Positions 1 to 8,526 of a DNA stretch of 64,000 nucleotides are shown here, piece by piece; positions within the stretch are counted from its first letter, which is position 1, and every line of letters begins with the position of its first letter. A program made the position numbers and the translations under genes. The stretch lies in contig CANQQE010000001.1 in NCBI GenBank assembly GCA_947625935.1, positions 156,145-220,144 on the forward strand, written 5' to 3'. The DNA comes from an uncultured Muribaculaceae bacterium. Its GTDB lineage: Bacteria > Bacteroidota > Bacteroidia > Bacteroidales > Muribaculaceae. The notes under the pieces are model-generated. The model had not been told where the DNA came from. It worked only from the letters and a program-made list of their open reading frames with translations, and did not search any database.

Positions 1-2
1 TT

Positions 3-1205
3 ATGCCAAATACATCTCTACGCGGGCAGATAATGCCGGCATCACCCATTCGTAAATTAGTGCCTTTAGCCAACGACGCAAAAGCGCGTGGTATCAAAGT
101 GTACCATTTGAATATCGGACAGCCCGATTTGCCAACCCCTGCTGAAGGGCTTGCCGCTTTAAAAAACATTGACCGCAAGGTGTTGGAATATAGCCCGTCT
201 GAAGGTCTTTATTCTCTCCGTAAAAAACTCGAAAGCTATTATCATCGTTTCCACATCAAAGTCGATGTCGATGATATAATCGTGACCACAGGTGGCTCCG
301 AGGCGGTTCTGTTTGCTTTCATGGCTTGCCTTGACCCAGGCGACGAGATTATTGTCCCCGAGCCTGCGTATGCTAACTATATGGCTTTCGCTATTTCTGC
401 CGGTGCCAAAATTGTAACTGTCCCCTCAAACATTGACGAGGGATTCGCATTGCCTCCGTTGGAGAAGTTTGAGGAGCTTATCACGCCCCGCACCAAAGGA
501 ATTTTGATTTGCAATCCGAATAATCCCACAGGATATCTTTATACCCAGAAGGAGATGAATCAGATTCGGGATATAGTCAAAAAATATGATTTGTTTCTGT
601 TCTCTGATGAGGTATATCGTGAATTTTGCTACACAGGCGCGCCCTACATCTCTGCGTTCCATCTTAAAGGTATCGAGGAACAGGTGGTGTTGATCGATTC
701 CGTATCAAAGCGGTATAGCGAATGTGGAATTAGAGTTGGTGCCATAATAACCAAACACAAAGAGCTTAAAGCTAATGTGATGAAATTCTGTCAGGCGCGG
801 CTGAGTCCGCCCCTGTTGGGCCAGATTGTTGCTGAGGCATCTATTGACGCTCCGGAAAGTTATATGTTAGGGACATACAACGAATACGTCGAACGTCGAA
901 AGTTCTTGATTGACGGTCTTAACCGTATTCCCGGATGCTACTCCCCTATCCCTATGGGGGCGTTCTATACCGTTGTGTCGCTCCCGGTTGACGATGCTGA
1001 TAAATTCTGTGAGTGGTGTTTGCGCGATTTCCAATATGAAGGGGCCACCGTTTTTATGGCGCCTGCATCAGGATTCTACACAACCCCCGGCGTTGGCAAA
1101 AATGAGGTCAGGATGGCATATGTCCTCAAAAAAGAAGATTTGGCTCAGGCTTTGACCGTATTGAAAGAGGCGCTAAAAGAGTATCCCGGACGCACTATCG
1201 CCTGA
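3..1205 (+). CDS. PLP-dependent class I/II aminotransferase
   Basis: Fold-type I aminotransferase that moves an amino group between an amino acid and a 2-oxo acid in the cytoplasm. With the shown start, the substrate-side NPNNPTG motif is at residues 171-177, the cofactor-ring residues SDEVY at 201-205, and the Schiff-base lysine is K236 in DSVSKR. A late conserved Arg (NEVRMAY) fits carboxylate binding. At 400 residues it has full family length. The ATG lies two bases from the window edge, so a slightly longer N terminus cannot be excluded. The sequence resembles aspartate or aromatic aminotransferases of Bacteroidales, but the substrate cannot be read from it. The ABC-type permease gene follows after 8 bases and is probably cotranscribed. 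Confidence 0.9.
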   Translation: MPNTSLRGQIMPASPIRKLVPLANDAKARGIKVYHLNIGQPDLPTPAEGLAALKNIDRKVLEYSPSEGLYSLRKKLESYYHRFHIKVDVDDIIVTTGGSEAVLFAFMACLDPGDEIIVPEPAYANYMAFAISAGAKIVTVPSNIDEGFALPPLEKFEELITPRTKGILICNPNNPTGYLYTQKEMNQIRDIVKKYDLFLFSDEVYREFCYTGAPYISAFHLKGIEEQVVLIDSVSKRYSECGIRVGAIITKHKELKANVMKFCQARLSPPLLGQIVAEASIDAPESYMLGTYNEYVERRKFLIDGLNRIPGCYSPIPMGAFYTVVSLPVDDADKFCEWCLRDFQYEGATVFMAPASGFYTTPGVGKNEVRMAYVLKKEDLAQALTVLKEALKEYPGRTIA

Positions 1206-1213
1206 TTGGGGTT

Positions 1214-2485
1214 ATGGATGTTTCGGTTTTTATCGCTCGCCATCTTGGCTTCGGGTCTGAGAATGGTCGACGCAGTTCGTCAAGCATGATAATCGCTGTA
1301 GTCGGAACCGCATTGTCTATGGCCATAATGATTTTGGCGATTACCGTGGTTATGGGCTTTAAAAGCCAGATTCGGGAGAAGGTTCTGGGCGTTGGCGCGT
1401 CTATAACGGTCTCCGCTCCGGAGTCTTACGACGAGTTCGGACGATATTCCGCTCCGATGATGACCCAAAACGATAGGCTCAGGATTGATGACGCATTAAG
1501 GGGGGTATATCCCGTCTCTTTGGCCTTGAGCCAATCAGGGGTTTTGAAAACCGAAAACGATTTTCTCGGGCTTCAATTTGAAGCATTCGACGCTAACCAC
1601 GATTGGACTACAATAGAATCAGCGGTTGTCGACGGACAAATGCCTGATTTAAACGACCCCGATGAACGCAATTCTTTGATTCTGTCAAAAGCCTCTGCCG
1701 AAAAACTCGGTATAACTGTCGGTGAAAAGATTGATGCCTATTTTTTTACAGGTGAGAATCTAAGAGCACGCCGATTGAATTTGAAAGCGGTCTACGACAC
1801 GCACTTTGCTGATTTCGACAATTCACATTGTTTCATATCTTTGCCGCTGTTGCAGCGCATAGCGGGTATTGACTCGGTCTCAGGCAGTCGCATTGAGATT
1901 GCCTCTGTACCCGACGACTCAATTATTTCCTTGTCTGCGGCTCTCGACAACACTCTATATGATAATTATTTGGCCGCGCGTGCCAACGGCGATGAAACGG
2001 TTAGCCGCTGCAAGGTCGATAATGTCATGAAAACCGGTGCGGCCTATTTCAGTTGGCTTGACTTGCTTGACACCAATGTGATTGTGATTATCGCGCTAAT
2101 GGCGGCTGTATCGGGTTTCACACTGGTGTCATCTCTTTTTATTCTCATACTCGAGCGAGTGAAATTCATAGGCATCCTGAAGGCTATGGGGGCCACAAAT
2201 GTCCAGATCGGTAAGGTGTTTGTTTATATGGCAGAACGAATAATCATAAAAGGCATGATTATCGGGGATGTCATAGGGCTTGGGGTTTCAATTATCCAAT
2301 GGAAATTTCGCTTGTTGCCGCTTGACGCTTCCTCCTATTATCTGACGGCGGTTCCGATTAAAATAGACTGGCCAGCGATCCTCATATTGAATATCTGCGT
2401 ATTGGTGATGTCCACGGCGTTATTCCTTATCCCGGCCCATATGATTTCTCGTATATCTCCGGCATCGACAATGAAATATGAATGA
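1214..2485 (+). CDS. LolC/LolE-like (FtsX/MacB-type) ABC permease
   Basis: Inner-membrane permease of the lipoprotein-releasing/FtsX family. Residues about 23-48 form a first membrane helix, followed by a large periplasmic domain (about 50-270). Three hydrophobic helices close the C terminus around 285-310, 335-355 and 390-412. This one-plus-three topology and the 423-residue length are typical of LolC/E proteins, which extract lipoproteins from the inner membrane together with the ATPase LolD. No ATPase gene lies next to it, so the partner must be elsewhere. A role in lipoprotein release is inferred from family only; other FtsX-type permeases look alike. Confidence 0.8.
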   Translation: MDVSVFIARHLGFGSENGRRSSSSMIIAVVGTALSMAIMILAITVVMGFKSQIREKVLGVGASITVSAPESYDEFGRYSAPMMTQNDRLRIDDALRGVYPVSLALSQSGVLKTENDFLGLQFEAFDANHDWTTIESAVVDGQMPDLNDPDERNSLILSKASAEKLGITVGEKIDAYFFTGENLRARRLNLKAVYDTHFADFDNSHCFISLPLLQRIAGIDSVSGSRIEIASVPDDSIISLSAALDNTLYDNYLAARANGDETVSRCKVDNVMKTGAAYFSWLDLLDTNVIVIIALMAAVSGFTLVSSLFILILERVKFIGILKAMGATNVQIGKVFVYMAERIIIKGMIIGDVIGLGVSIIQWKFRLLPLDASSYYLTAVPIKIDWPAILILNICVLVMSTALFLIPAHMISRISPASTMKYE

Positions 2486-2576
2486 ATCCATCCGCTCCGA
2501 TAACTTTTTTGGCACGTTTTTTGTTCTAAAGTGGAAGTTACTTAAACAAAAACGATTCTTATAACTGAAAATTAAT

Positions 2577-2584
2577 TATTTTTG
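2577..2584 (+). promoter_or_regulatory. Bacteroidota -7 box upstream of rsfS
   Basis: TATTTTTG matches the Bacteroidota TAnnTTTG -7 consensus 26 bases before the rsfS ATG, in an AT-rich gap after the permease gene. No clear TTTG -33 element sits 19-21 bases upstream, so this is a half match. Confidence 0.5.
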
Positions 2585-2609
2585 CAATTATAATATTTAA
2601 CTTAATCAG

Positions 2610-2969
2610 ATGACAGAAAATACTGATTTAAAGCGACTGATAATTGAAGGAATCCAAGACCGCAAGGGACGCGGTATAACGCTTGTCGACCTTTCAAAAA
2701 TCGATGGCGCCGCTGTCGATGAATTCATCATATGCCAAGGTTCTTCGACCATGCAGGTCGCATCAATAGCCGATAATATCAGGGAATATGTCCAGAAACA
2801 ATCTGGCCAAAAACCATATAACTACGATGGATATAAGAACTCTCAATGGATAGTCATTGATTATGGCTCCACGCTCGTTCATGTGTTCCTCCCTGAAATC
2901 CGTCAACTCTACAATCTTGAGGAACTGTGGAGTGACGCACGGCTCGAACAAGTCGCTGACTTGGATTGA
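2610..2969 (+). CDS. rsfS: Ribosome silencing factor RsfS
   Basis: RsfS/Iojap binds ribosomal protein uL14 on the 50S subunit and blocks joining with 30S, lowering translation when nutrients are short. The 119-residue protein covers the whole domain, including a central segment with Asp, Glu and Phe (VDEFIICQGSS), the ADNIREYV helix and the typical NSQWIVIDYGSTLVHVF stretch. The ftsH gene follows after 77 bases in the same direction, an arrangement I recognise from other Bacteroidales. The ATG at 2610 is well placed behind the -7 box at 2577. Confidence 0.92.
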   Translation: MTENTDLKRLIIEGIQDRKGRGITLVDLSKIDGAAVDEFIICQGSSTMQVASIADNIREYVQKQSGQKPYNYDGYKNSQWIVIDYGSTLVHVFLPEIRQLYNLEELWSDARLEQVADLD

Positions 2970-3046
2970 TTTATTCCCGCGTATACCAAACAACGGCATA
3001 AACTGGTTTCTCAAATCTCAAAATTCCGCTAACACATTCACATTTA

Positions 3047-5125
3047 ATGGCACCCAATAAAAAAAAGAAAACAATAAAATTCAGTATCTACTGGATGTAT
3101 GCCATACTTCTTGTGTTTTTGGCCGGGGCGCTCTACCTCGATAACAACACCATAACAAAAGAAGTAAGTTACTCCGAATTTGAAAAGTACGTCACCGAGG
3201 GAGGTGTCAAGAAGATTATAATCATATCAAAGAAAAATGAAGCCGAAGCGGTGCTTACCGATTCGCTTGCGTCTGCATTATTCCATGATAGTCAGTATCG
3301 CAGTGATGCCGGTATCGATGCGAGGGTAGCCACTGACATAGCTTCTGCCGATTATCTTCAGAAACAAATAGATACATGGAAACAGCAAGGCGTCTTCAAA
3401 GGCGACGTACAATATGAGAAAAGCAGCGATTTTTCTTCCATCATATGGACTTTCGGGCCGGTCTTGTTGCTTGTGGCGTTCTGGTTCTACATGATGAAAC
3501 GAATGTCGGGGCGCGACGGCGGAGCCGGAGGCGTATTCAGCGTCGGTAAATCAAAAGCGCAGATTTTCGATAAAGACGGACCCGTTAAAGTCACATTTAA
3601 AGATGTCGCCGGACTGTCTGAGGCGAAGACTGAGATTGAGGAAATCGTGGAGTTCCTTAAAAACCCGCAGAGATACACCGATCTTGGTGGTAAAATTCCA
3701 AAAGGGGCTTTGCTTGTCGGCCCTCCGGGTACTGGTAAGACTCTGCTTGCCAAAGCGGTGGCAGGCGAAGCAAACGTCCCGTTCTTCTCTATGTCAGGGT
3801 CTGATTTTGTCGAGATGTTCGTTGGAGTCGGTGCTTCGCGTGTGCGCGATTTGTTCCGTCAAGCAAAAGAAAAAGCTCCATGTATCGTCTTTATAGATGA
3901 GATTGATGCTGTCGGCCGTGCCCGTGGCAAAAATCCGAATATGGGAGCCAATGACGAGCGCGAGAATACCCTGAACCAACTTTTGACCGAAATGGATGGT
4001 TTCGGATCCAACAGCGGTGTCATTATCTTGGCAGCCACAAACCGCGCCGACATTCTTGACAAAGCCCTTTTGCGCGCCGGACGTTTTGACCGACAGATAT
4101 ATGTTGAGTTGCCCGATCTTAATGATCGTGTCGCAATCTTCAACGTGCATCTGCGCAATATCAAGACCGATCACACAGTGGACGTGGAGCTTCTTGCCCG
4201 TCAGACCCCCGGTTTTTCTGGTGCGGACATTGCTAACGTCTGCAACGAGGCGGCACTAATAGCAGCGCGCCATAACAAAACCACTGTCCAGCGTCAGGAC
4301 TTCATTGACGCTGTGGACCGCATAATCGGCGGGCTGGAGAAGCGCACTAAAATCACGACTGAAGAAGAAAAAAAGGCTATCGCTATTCATGAAGCCGGCC
4401 ATGCCGCCTTGTCTTGGCATCTGCAATATGCCAATCCCTTGATTAAGGTCACAATCGTGCCCCGTGGTAAAGCACTTGGCGCGGCATGGTATCTGCCTGA
4501 AGAACGCCAGATTACGCCCACAGAAGCCATTCTTGATGAAATGTGCGCTACGCTTGGCGGACGTGCCGCCGAGGAACTGTTTTTGGGCAGAATATCGACC
4601 GGTGCGGCTAATGACCTTGAGCGAGTGACAAAACAGGCTTATGCGATGGTCGTGTATTATGGCATGAGTCCCAAGTTGCCAAACCTGTGTTACTATGACT
4701 CTACCGGGCAGGAATACGGATTCTCAAAGCCTTACAGCGACGACCGTGCGAGAATGATTGATGAGGAAGTGCTTCGCATTGTCAATGAGCAGTATAAAAG
4801 AGCTAAAAAAATTCTCCTTGAACACGCTGAGGGGCATAGGAAACTGGCTGAGGTTTTGATTAGTCGGGAAGTCATATTCTCCGAGGACGTTGAGAAGATA
4901 TTCGGAAAACGTCCATGGACATCACGCACCGATGAGATACTCGCAGCGCGTGAAGCCGGTAAAAAGGGCCCTGCACAAGATATAGAAGATGTGGACGTCG
5001 AGGATGTCTCTGCCAGTCCTTCGGAAGAAAAAACCGATGCTGGCAACACTGATGGAAGCTCAAAAAATCCCGACGACCCCGCTGCGGATTATCCCAAAGA
5101 TATGCCACCGTTACCCAAACAGTGA
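3047..5125 (+). CDS. ftsH: ATP-dependent zinc metalloprotease FtsH
   Basis: Membrane-anchored AAA+ protease that extracts and degrades misfolded membrane proteins and short-lived regulators. Transmembrane helices are at about 14-31 and 131-150 with a periplasmic domain between them. Walker A GPPGTGKT is at 225-232, Walker B around 281-286 (IVFIDE), and the arginine-finger region follows. The zinc site is HEAGH at 448-452, with the third ligand probably D523 in AANDLERV. All catalytic residues are intact. The last 50 or so residues form an acidic, Pro/Ser-rich tail of the kind seen in Bacteroidota FtsH. The 692-residue length is normal for the group. Confidence 0.97.
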   Translation: MAPNKKKKTIKFSIYWMYAILLVFLAGALYLDNNTITKEVSYSEFEKYVTEGGVKKIIIISKKNEAEAVLTDSLASALFHDSQYRSDAGIDARVATDIASADYLQKQIDTWKQQGVFKGDVQYEKSSDFSSIIWTFGPVLLLVAFWFYMMKRMSGRDGGAGGVFSVGKSKAQIFDKDGPVKVTFKDVAGLSEAKTEIEEIVEFLKNPQRYTDLGGKIPKGALLVGPPGTGKTLLAKAVAGEANVPFFSMSGSDFVEMFVGVGASRVRDLFRQAKEKAPCIVFIDEIDAVGRARGKNPNMGANDERENTLNQLLTEMDGFGSNSGVIILAATNRADILDKALLRAGRFDRQIYVELPDLNDRVAIFNVHLRNIKTDHTVDVELLARQTPGFSGADIANVCNEAALIAARHNKTTVQRQDFIDAVDRIIGGLEKRTKITTEEEKKAIAIHEAGHAALSWHLQYANPLIKVTIVPRGKALGAAWYLPEERQITPTEAILDEMCATLGGRAAEELFLGRISTGAANDLERVTKQAYAMVVYYGMSPKLPNLCYYDSTGQEYGFSKPYSDDRARMIDEEVLRIVNEQYKRAKKILLEHAEGHRKLAEVLISREVIFSEDVEKIFGKRPWTSRTDEILAAREAGKKGPAQDIEDVDVEDVSASPSEEKTDAGNTDGSSKNPDDPAADYPKDMPPLPKQ

Positions 5126-5149
5126 TTCCACCAATCTTACCTTCTCTTG

Positions 5150-6415
5150 ATGAGATCTTGGATATTAATTTTAGCCTGGCTGTTTGCTTCGCCATTGATT
5201 GTGGCGCAAACAGTCAGTGCTGATTCCATACCCAACTCCGAAAATGAAATAGGCACCCCATTATCTGGGATAAGTCAAACCGTACCTGAGGAGAAAGTAA
5301 TATCTTCAACTGAATACGCCGATTCCATTCCATATCTCTCAAAAGCCCCAAAATGGATGCGCACCTACTTGTCGTCGCTGATGAGAGGTAACGTCGACCG
5401 TACTCACGAACGTAAGATTGATTTGAGTTTTGGAATCACCCCATCCTACACCCGCGAGGCAGGTTTCGGTATTGGTGGAGCGGCGACCGCACTTTACCGG
5501 ATTGACCGTACCGACACCATTATGCAACCTTCAGATGTATTCGCGTCAATCAATGCGTCACTAAATGGCTTCTATGTACTTACCCTGAAAGGAAACAATC
5601 TATTTCCCGATAACAGATCCAGGTTATCCTATAAAATCGAGATATATAAAAAGCATCTCGATTTTTGGGGCATTAACTCCGAGGAAACAGCAACCAATCC
5701 AAGGACTAAATATGATCGTCGGCAGATAGACTTGAATGCCGAATACATATACCGCCTAACCCATAATTTCTATGGAGGATTCCAAATGAGAGCCGATTAC
5801 ACCGATGCCCGTAATATCGGCAACCCCGACTATCTGCTCGGTGAACGAAGGCAGTATTATGTGACGGGGTTAGGGCTTTCGTTGGAATTTGACACCCGCG
5901 ACAATCTGTTGACACCCACCCGCGGGCTGCATTTTGCCTATAAACCGATGTTTTTCTATAAATTTTTTGGCAATGCGCCGGCCTCATTTTTCCGACACAC
6001 ATTTATTTTTAACTTCTATAAACACTTGTGGAGGGGTTCTGTGCTCGCTTTTGACTGGTACGCCTGTCTCCAGACATCTCACACTCCCTGGACTATGCGA
6101 GAGATGATTGCTTCAGATGGTATCAGGATGAGAGGCTATTATATGGGTTCGTACATGGATAATAATCAAGTAGCCAGCCAAGTGGAGTTGAGGCAACACA
6201 TATGGCGGCGTATCGGGGTGACGACATGGATTGGTGGAGCGACCCTTTTCTCCTCCTTAAAAGAATATAAGGAACATGACATAAGCCCTGAATGGTTGTA
6301 TAACTTTGGATTCGGTCTTCGATTCGAATTCAAGCACAACGTCAACGCACGCATTGATTACGGCTTCGGCAAAGGGACTTCAGGGATTTTATTCGCTATT
6401 GGTGAGGCATTTTGA
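5150..6415 (+). CDS. Omp85/surface-antigen-type outer-membrane barrel without POTRA domains
   Basis: Predicted outer-membrane beta-barrel. It has a signal peptide (about 1-20, ending near IVAQ), a polar linker, then many alternating amphipathic strands and a terminal Phe. RMRGYYMGSYMD near the end resembles the conserved RGF/Y loop motif of Omp85 barrels. EFDTRDNLLTPTRG is another hallmark of the bacterial surface antigen domain. There is no room for POTRA repeats before the barrel, so this is a short Omp85 rather than BamA or TamA. An upstream in-frame TTG at 5147 exists, but the ATG at 5150 gives the better start. Substrate and partners are unknown. It starts 24 bases after ftsH and runs convergently into the tatD-like gene. 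Confidence 0.75.
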   Translation: MRSWILILAWLFASPLIVAQTVSADSIPNSENEIGTPLSGISQTVPEEKVISSTEYADSIPYLSKAPKWMRTYLSSLMRGNVDRTHERKIDLSFGITPSYTREAGFGIGGAATALYRIDRTDTIMQPSDVFASINASLNGFYVLTLKGNNLFPDNRSRLSYKIEIYKKHLDFWGINSEETATNPRTKYDRRQIDLNAEYIYRLTHNFYGGFQMRADYTDARNIGNPDYLLGERRQYYVTGLGLSLEFDTRDNLLTPTRGLHFAYKPMFFYKFFGNAPASFFRHTFIFNFYKHLWRGSVLAFDWYACLQTSHTPWTMREMIASDGIRMRGYYMGSYMDNNQVASQVELRQHIWRRIGVTTWIGGATLFSSLKEYKEHDISPEWLYNFGFGLRFEFKHNVNARIDYGFGKGTSGILFAIGEAF

Positions 6416-6425
6416 TGTTTAACAA

Positions 6426-7202
6426 TCATATGCAGAATAGCCTCTTGGCATTCTCGTTTGTCACGGCGGCTACATCATCAATGGTCATACCAAGAATTTG
6501 CGCGATATAAGCCGCCACATGAATTAAGTATGCGCTCTCGTTACGTTTACCCCTATGTGGCACAGGCGCAAGATATGGTGAATCCGTTTCAAGTAAAATC
6601 CTTTCAATACCGATAGCAGGCAGCACATCTTTTAGTTTTGAGCTTTTAAACGTCACTATTCCGTTTATTCCGAAGTAAAAGTCACCATGTCGTCTTATCA
6701 GCTCTATATCAGCTACTGTACCCCCGAAGCTATGAAAGACCCCATTTGGTGCCACGGCACCATCCATCACACTTAACACTTCGTCCAGTCCATCCCTGCA
6801 GTGAATTATGACAGGCAGGGAACGTTTACGCGCCTCATTAAACTGAATGGCAAGGGCTTCCATTTGTTGCTCACGGAAGGATTTATCCCAGTATAAGTCA
6901 ATGCCTACCTCTCCTATTGCGACGAATTTATCGGGGAATTTGTCGAGAATAGAGATGATTTTCTGAAGGTCTGTTTGCCAGTTTTCTCCGATTTCAGTCG
7001 GGTGTAGACCCATAGCCATTGCTATATTGCCGGGGTAGGCGGAGGCCAACGTCATCATTGGCTCTACAGTGGTCAAATCGACATTAGGAAAAATCAGGCG
7101 GTCAACGCCTGCGGCTATGGCCCGGTCAACTGCCGAACTGCAACTGTCAGCTTCAAACTCAGGCAAATAAAGATGTGTGTGGGTGTCTGTTAGTCTCGTC
7201 AT
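6426..7202 (-). CDS. TatD-family metal-dependent deoxyribonuclease
   Basis: TIM-barrel hydrolase of the amidohydrolase superfamily; TatD relatives are 3'-5' DNases or DNA-repair nucleases. Metal ligands are visible: the HxH pair in DTHTHLY close to the N terminus, the Glu in GEVGID, His in PVIIHCRDG, His in FHSFGG and Asp in ETDSPYLAPVPHRGKRNE, so the site looks complete. I place the start at the ATG at 7202, which puts DTHTHL at the usual distance. An in-frame TTG at 7214 would overlap the prenyl synthase stop codon. It lies downstream of that gene on the minus strand and is probably cotranscribed, with no evident shared function. Confidence 0.9.
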   Translation of the reverse strand: MTRLTDTHTHLYLPEFEADSCSSAVDRAIAAGVDRLIFPNVDLTTVEPMMTLASAYPGNIAMAMGLHPTEIGENWQTDLQKIISILDKFPDKFVAIGEVGIDLYWDKSFREQQMEALAIQFNEARKRSLPVIIHCRDGLDEVLSVMDGAVAPNGVFHSFGGTVADIELIRRHGDFYFGINGIVTFKSSKLKDVLPAIGIERILLETDSPYLAPVPHRGKRNESAYLIHVAAYIAQILGMTIDDVAAVTNENAKRLFCI

Positions 7203-7210
7203 ATAGGTTT

Positions 7211-8176
7211 TCAATGGTCGCGTGTCGCTGATTTTCGTGCAAGGTTGATGAAGAAAGATTTCGCATCGTCATCTATTACGAGATGTTCGACGATTGAGAT
7301 TGCTTCATTTACAAACTTTTCAATCAGTTCATGGCACTTGGTGGATAGATTGAGTCTCCCATAGACAGCTTTCATACGTTTGATTTTCGTTTCAGGCAAA
7401 ACCCCCGAGCCAATCAGACTGCGGGTTTCATCTGTCTCATCTTGCTCTATGGCTGATATTAGCAACCAGGTTTTTTTATCATTGAGTATATCTCCTCCAA
7501 TCTGCTTTCCAAATTTAAGCGGATCGCCATATGTGTCGAGGTAATCATCTTGAAGCTGAAAGGCAAGACCAAGTTTCTCCCCGTAGCGGTAGAAGGATTT
7601 CCTGATATTTTCTGAAGCCCCGGCCATCAGCGCTCCCATTTCGCACGCACAACCTATCAGAACCGATGTTTTCAGCCTTATCATATTCATATATTCGTTG
7701 ACATTGACATCTGTTCTCGATTCAAAATCCATGTCGTATTGCTGTCCTTCATATATTTCCATAGCGGTTTTATTGAAAAGGGCAATAGCTTCACTTTTGA
7801 GTTTATCGTCGTCAACGTCGGCTATGTATTGTGTTGCCATGGTAAGCATCGCATCGCCCGATAAAATCGCAGTGGGAATATCCCATCGGCGATGAACCGT
7901 CGGTCTTCCGCGACGGGTATCGGCATTATCCATCACATCATCATGTAATAATGTGAAATTATGAAATATCTCGATGCCAAGAGCTTGATTGATTACCTTG
8001 TCAAGCCGACATCCAAGCGCAGAACATACAGCGAGAGCCAATACTGGTCTCAATCGTTTCCCTCCCCCCTCCAAAGTATATTGTATAGGAGCGTATAACC
8101 CTGCGGGGGCTTCGGGATATTTCATTTCCGATATTTTGCTGTTTATGATGTCGCTTAGTTGACTGACAGTGTACAT
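7211..8176 (-). CDS. Short-chain trans-prenyl diphosphate synthase
   Basis: Condenses isopentenyl diphosphate with allylic diphosphates to make linear prenyl diphosphates for quinones or undecaprenyl precursors. The first Asp-rich motif DDVMD is at 79-83 and the second, DDYLD, at 210-214. The GGGKRLRP substrate motif is at about 37-44. An aromatic residue, F74, sits five positions before the first motif, and the motif lacks the two-residue insertion of bacterial FPP synthases. By the known chain-length rules this pattern favours a C15-C20 product, perhaps GGPP; that is inference. The 321-residue length is typical. Downstream is the TatD gene. Confidence 0.9.
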   Translation of the reverse strand: MYTVSQLSDIINSKISEMKYPEAPAGLYAPIQYTLEGGGKRLRPVLALAVCSALGCRLDKVINQALGIEIFHNFTLLHDDVMDNADTRRGRPTVHRRWDIPTAILSGDAMLTMATQYIADVDDDKLKSEAIALFNKTAMEIYEGQQYDMDFESRTDVNVNEYMNMIRLKTSVLIGCACEMGALMAGASENIRKSFYRYGEKLGLAFQLQDDYLDTYGDPLKFGKQIGGDILNDKKTWLLISAIEQDETDETRSLIGSGVLPETKIKRMKAVYGRLNLSTKCHELIEKFVNEAISIVEHLVIDDDAKSFFINLARKSATRDH

Positions 8177-8228
8177 AATATGCTTTATATTATAAACTTA
8201 TTTATTGTTATTATATTGGTTTGCGTTG

Positions 8229-8236
8229 CAAAGTTA
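8229..8236 (-). promoter_or_regulatory. Candidate -7 box for the prenyl synthase-tatD pair
   Basis: On the minus strand the sequence reads TAACTTTG, a full match to TAnnTTTG, about 50 bases before the prenyl synthase start. No convincing -33 element is present at the right distance. Confidence 0.45.
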
Positions 8237-8337
8237 ACTCAAAATAGATGAACCATAGGGGTGGAATGCGAAAAATTTCCTATCTTCGTAGTCTTAGAGA
8301 CATATAAATAAACTCAATCGCATTGATTAAATCTACA

Positions 8338-8517
8338 ATGGACCAGTTACCACATGACCCCGCAATATTATTGAGCTATGTTAATACATTGCTCAGAGAT
8401 AAATACGTTTCACTTGATGACTTGTGTGCGTCGCTTGATATTGACGAAGATGAACTGAAACGGAAATTGTCAGTTCTTTCCGTGGAATATGTTAGTGAAA
8501 TAAACCAATTCAGATAA
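8338..8517 (+). CDS. DUF4250 family small protein
   Basis: A 59-residue protein of unknown function. The run MDQLPHDPAILLSYVNTLLR, then YVSLDDLCASLDIDEDEL, matches the pattern I know for DUF4250, a short helix-rich domain that looks like a helix-turn-helix unit. The ATG at 8338 is preferred over an in-frame TTG at 8323 because family members begin with M-D-x-L-P. The UvrD-type helicase gene starts 9 bases later, so the two are probably cotranscribed. TATCTTCG at 8281, one mismatch from the -7 consensus, could be their promoter. No function can be assigned. Confidence 0.8.
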   Translation: MDQLPHDPAILLSYVNTLLRDKYVSLDDLCASLDIDEDELKRKLSVLSVEYVSEINQFR

Positions 8518-8526
8518 AGTCGGGTA

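Noticed and set aside
3794-4174. Open frame on the minus strand within ftsH
   Set aside because: It lies fully antisense to the conserved AAA core of ftsH and shows no domain; codon bias explains it.
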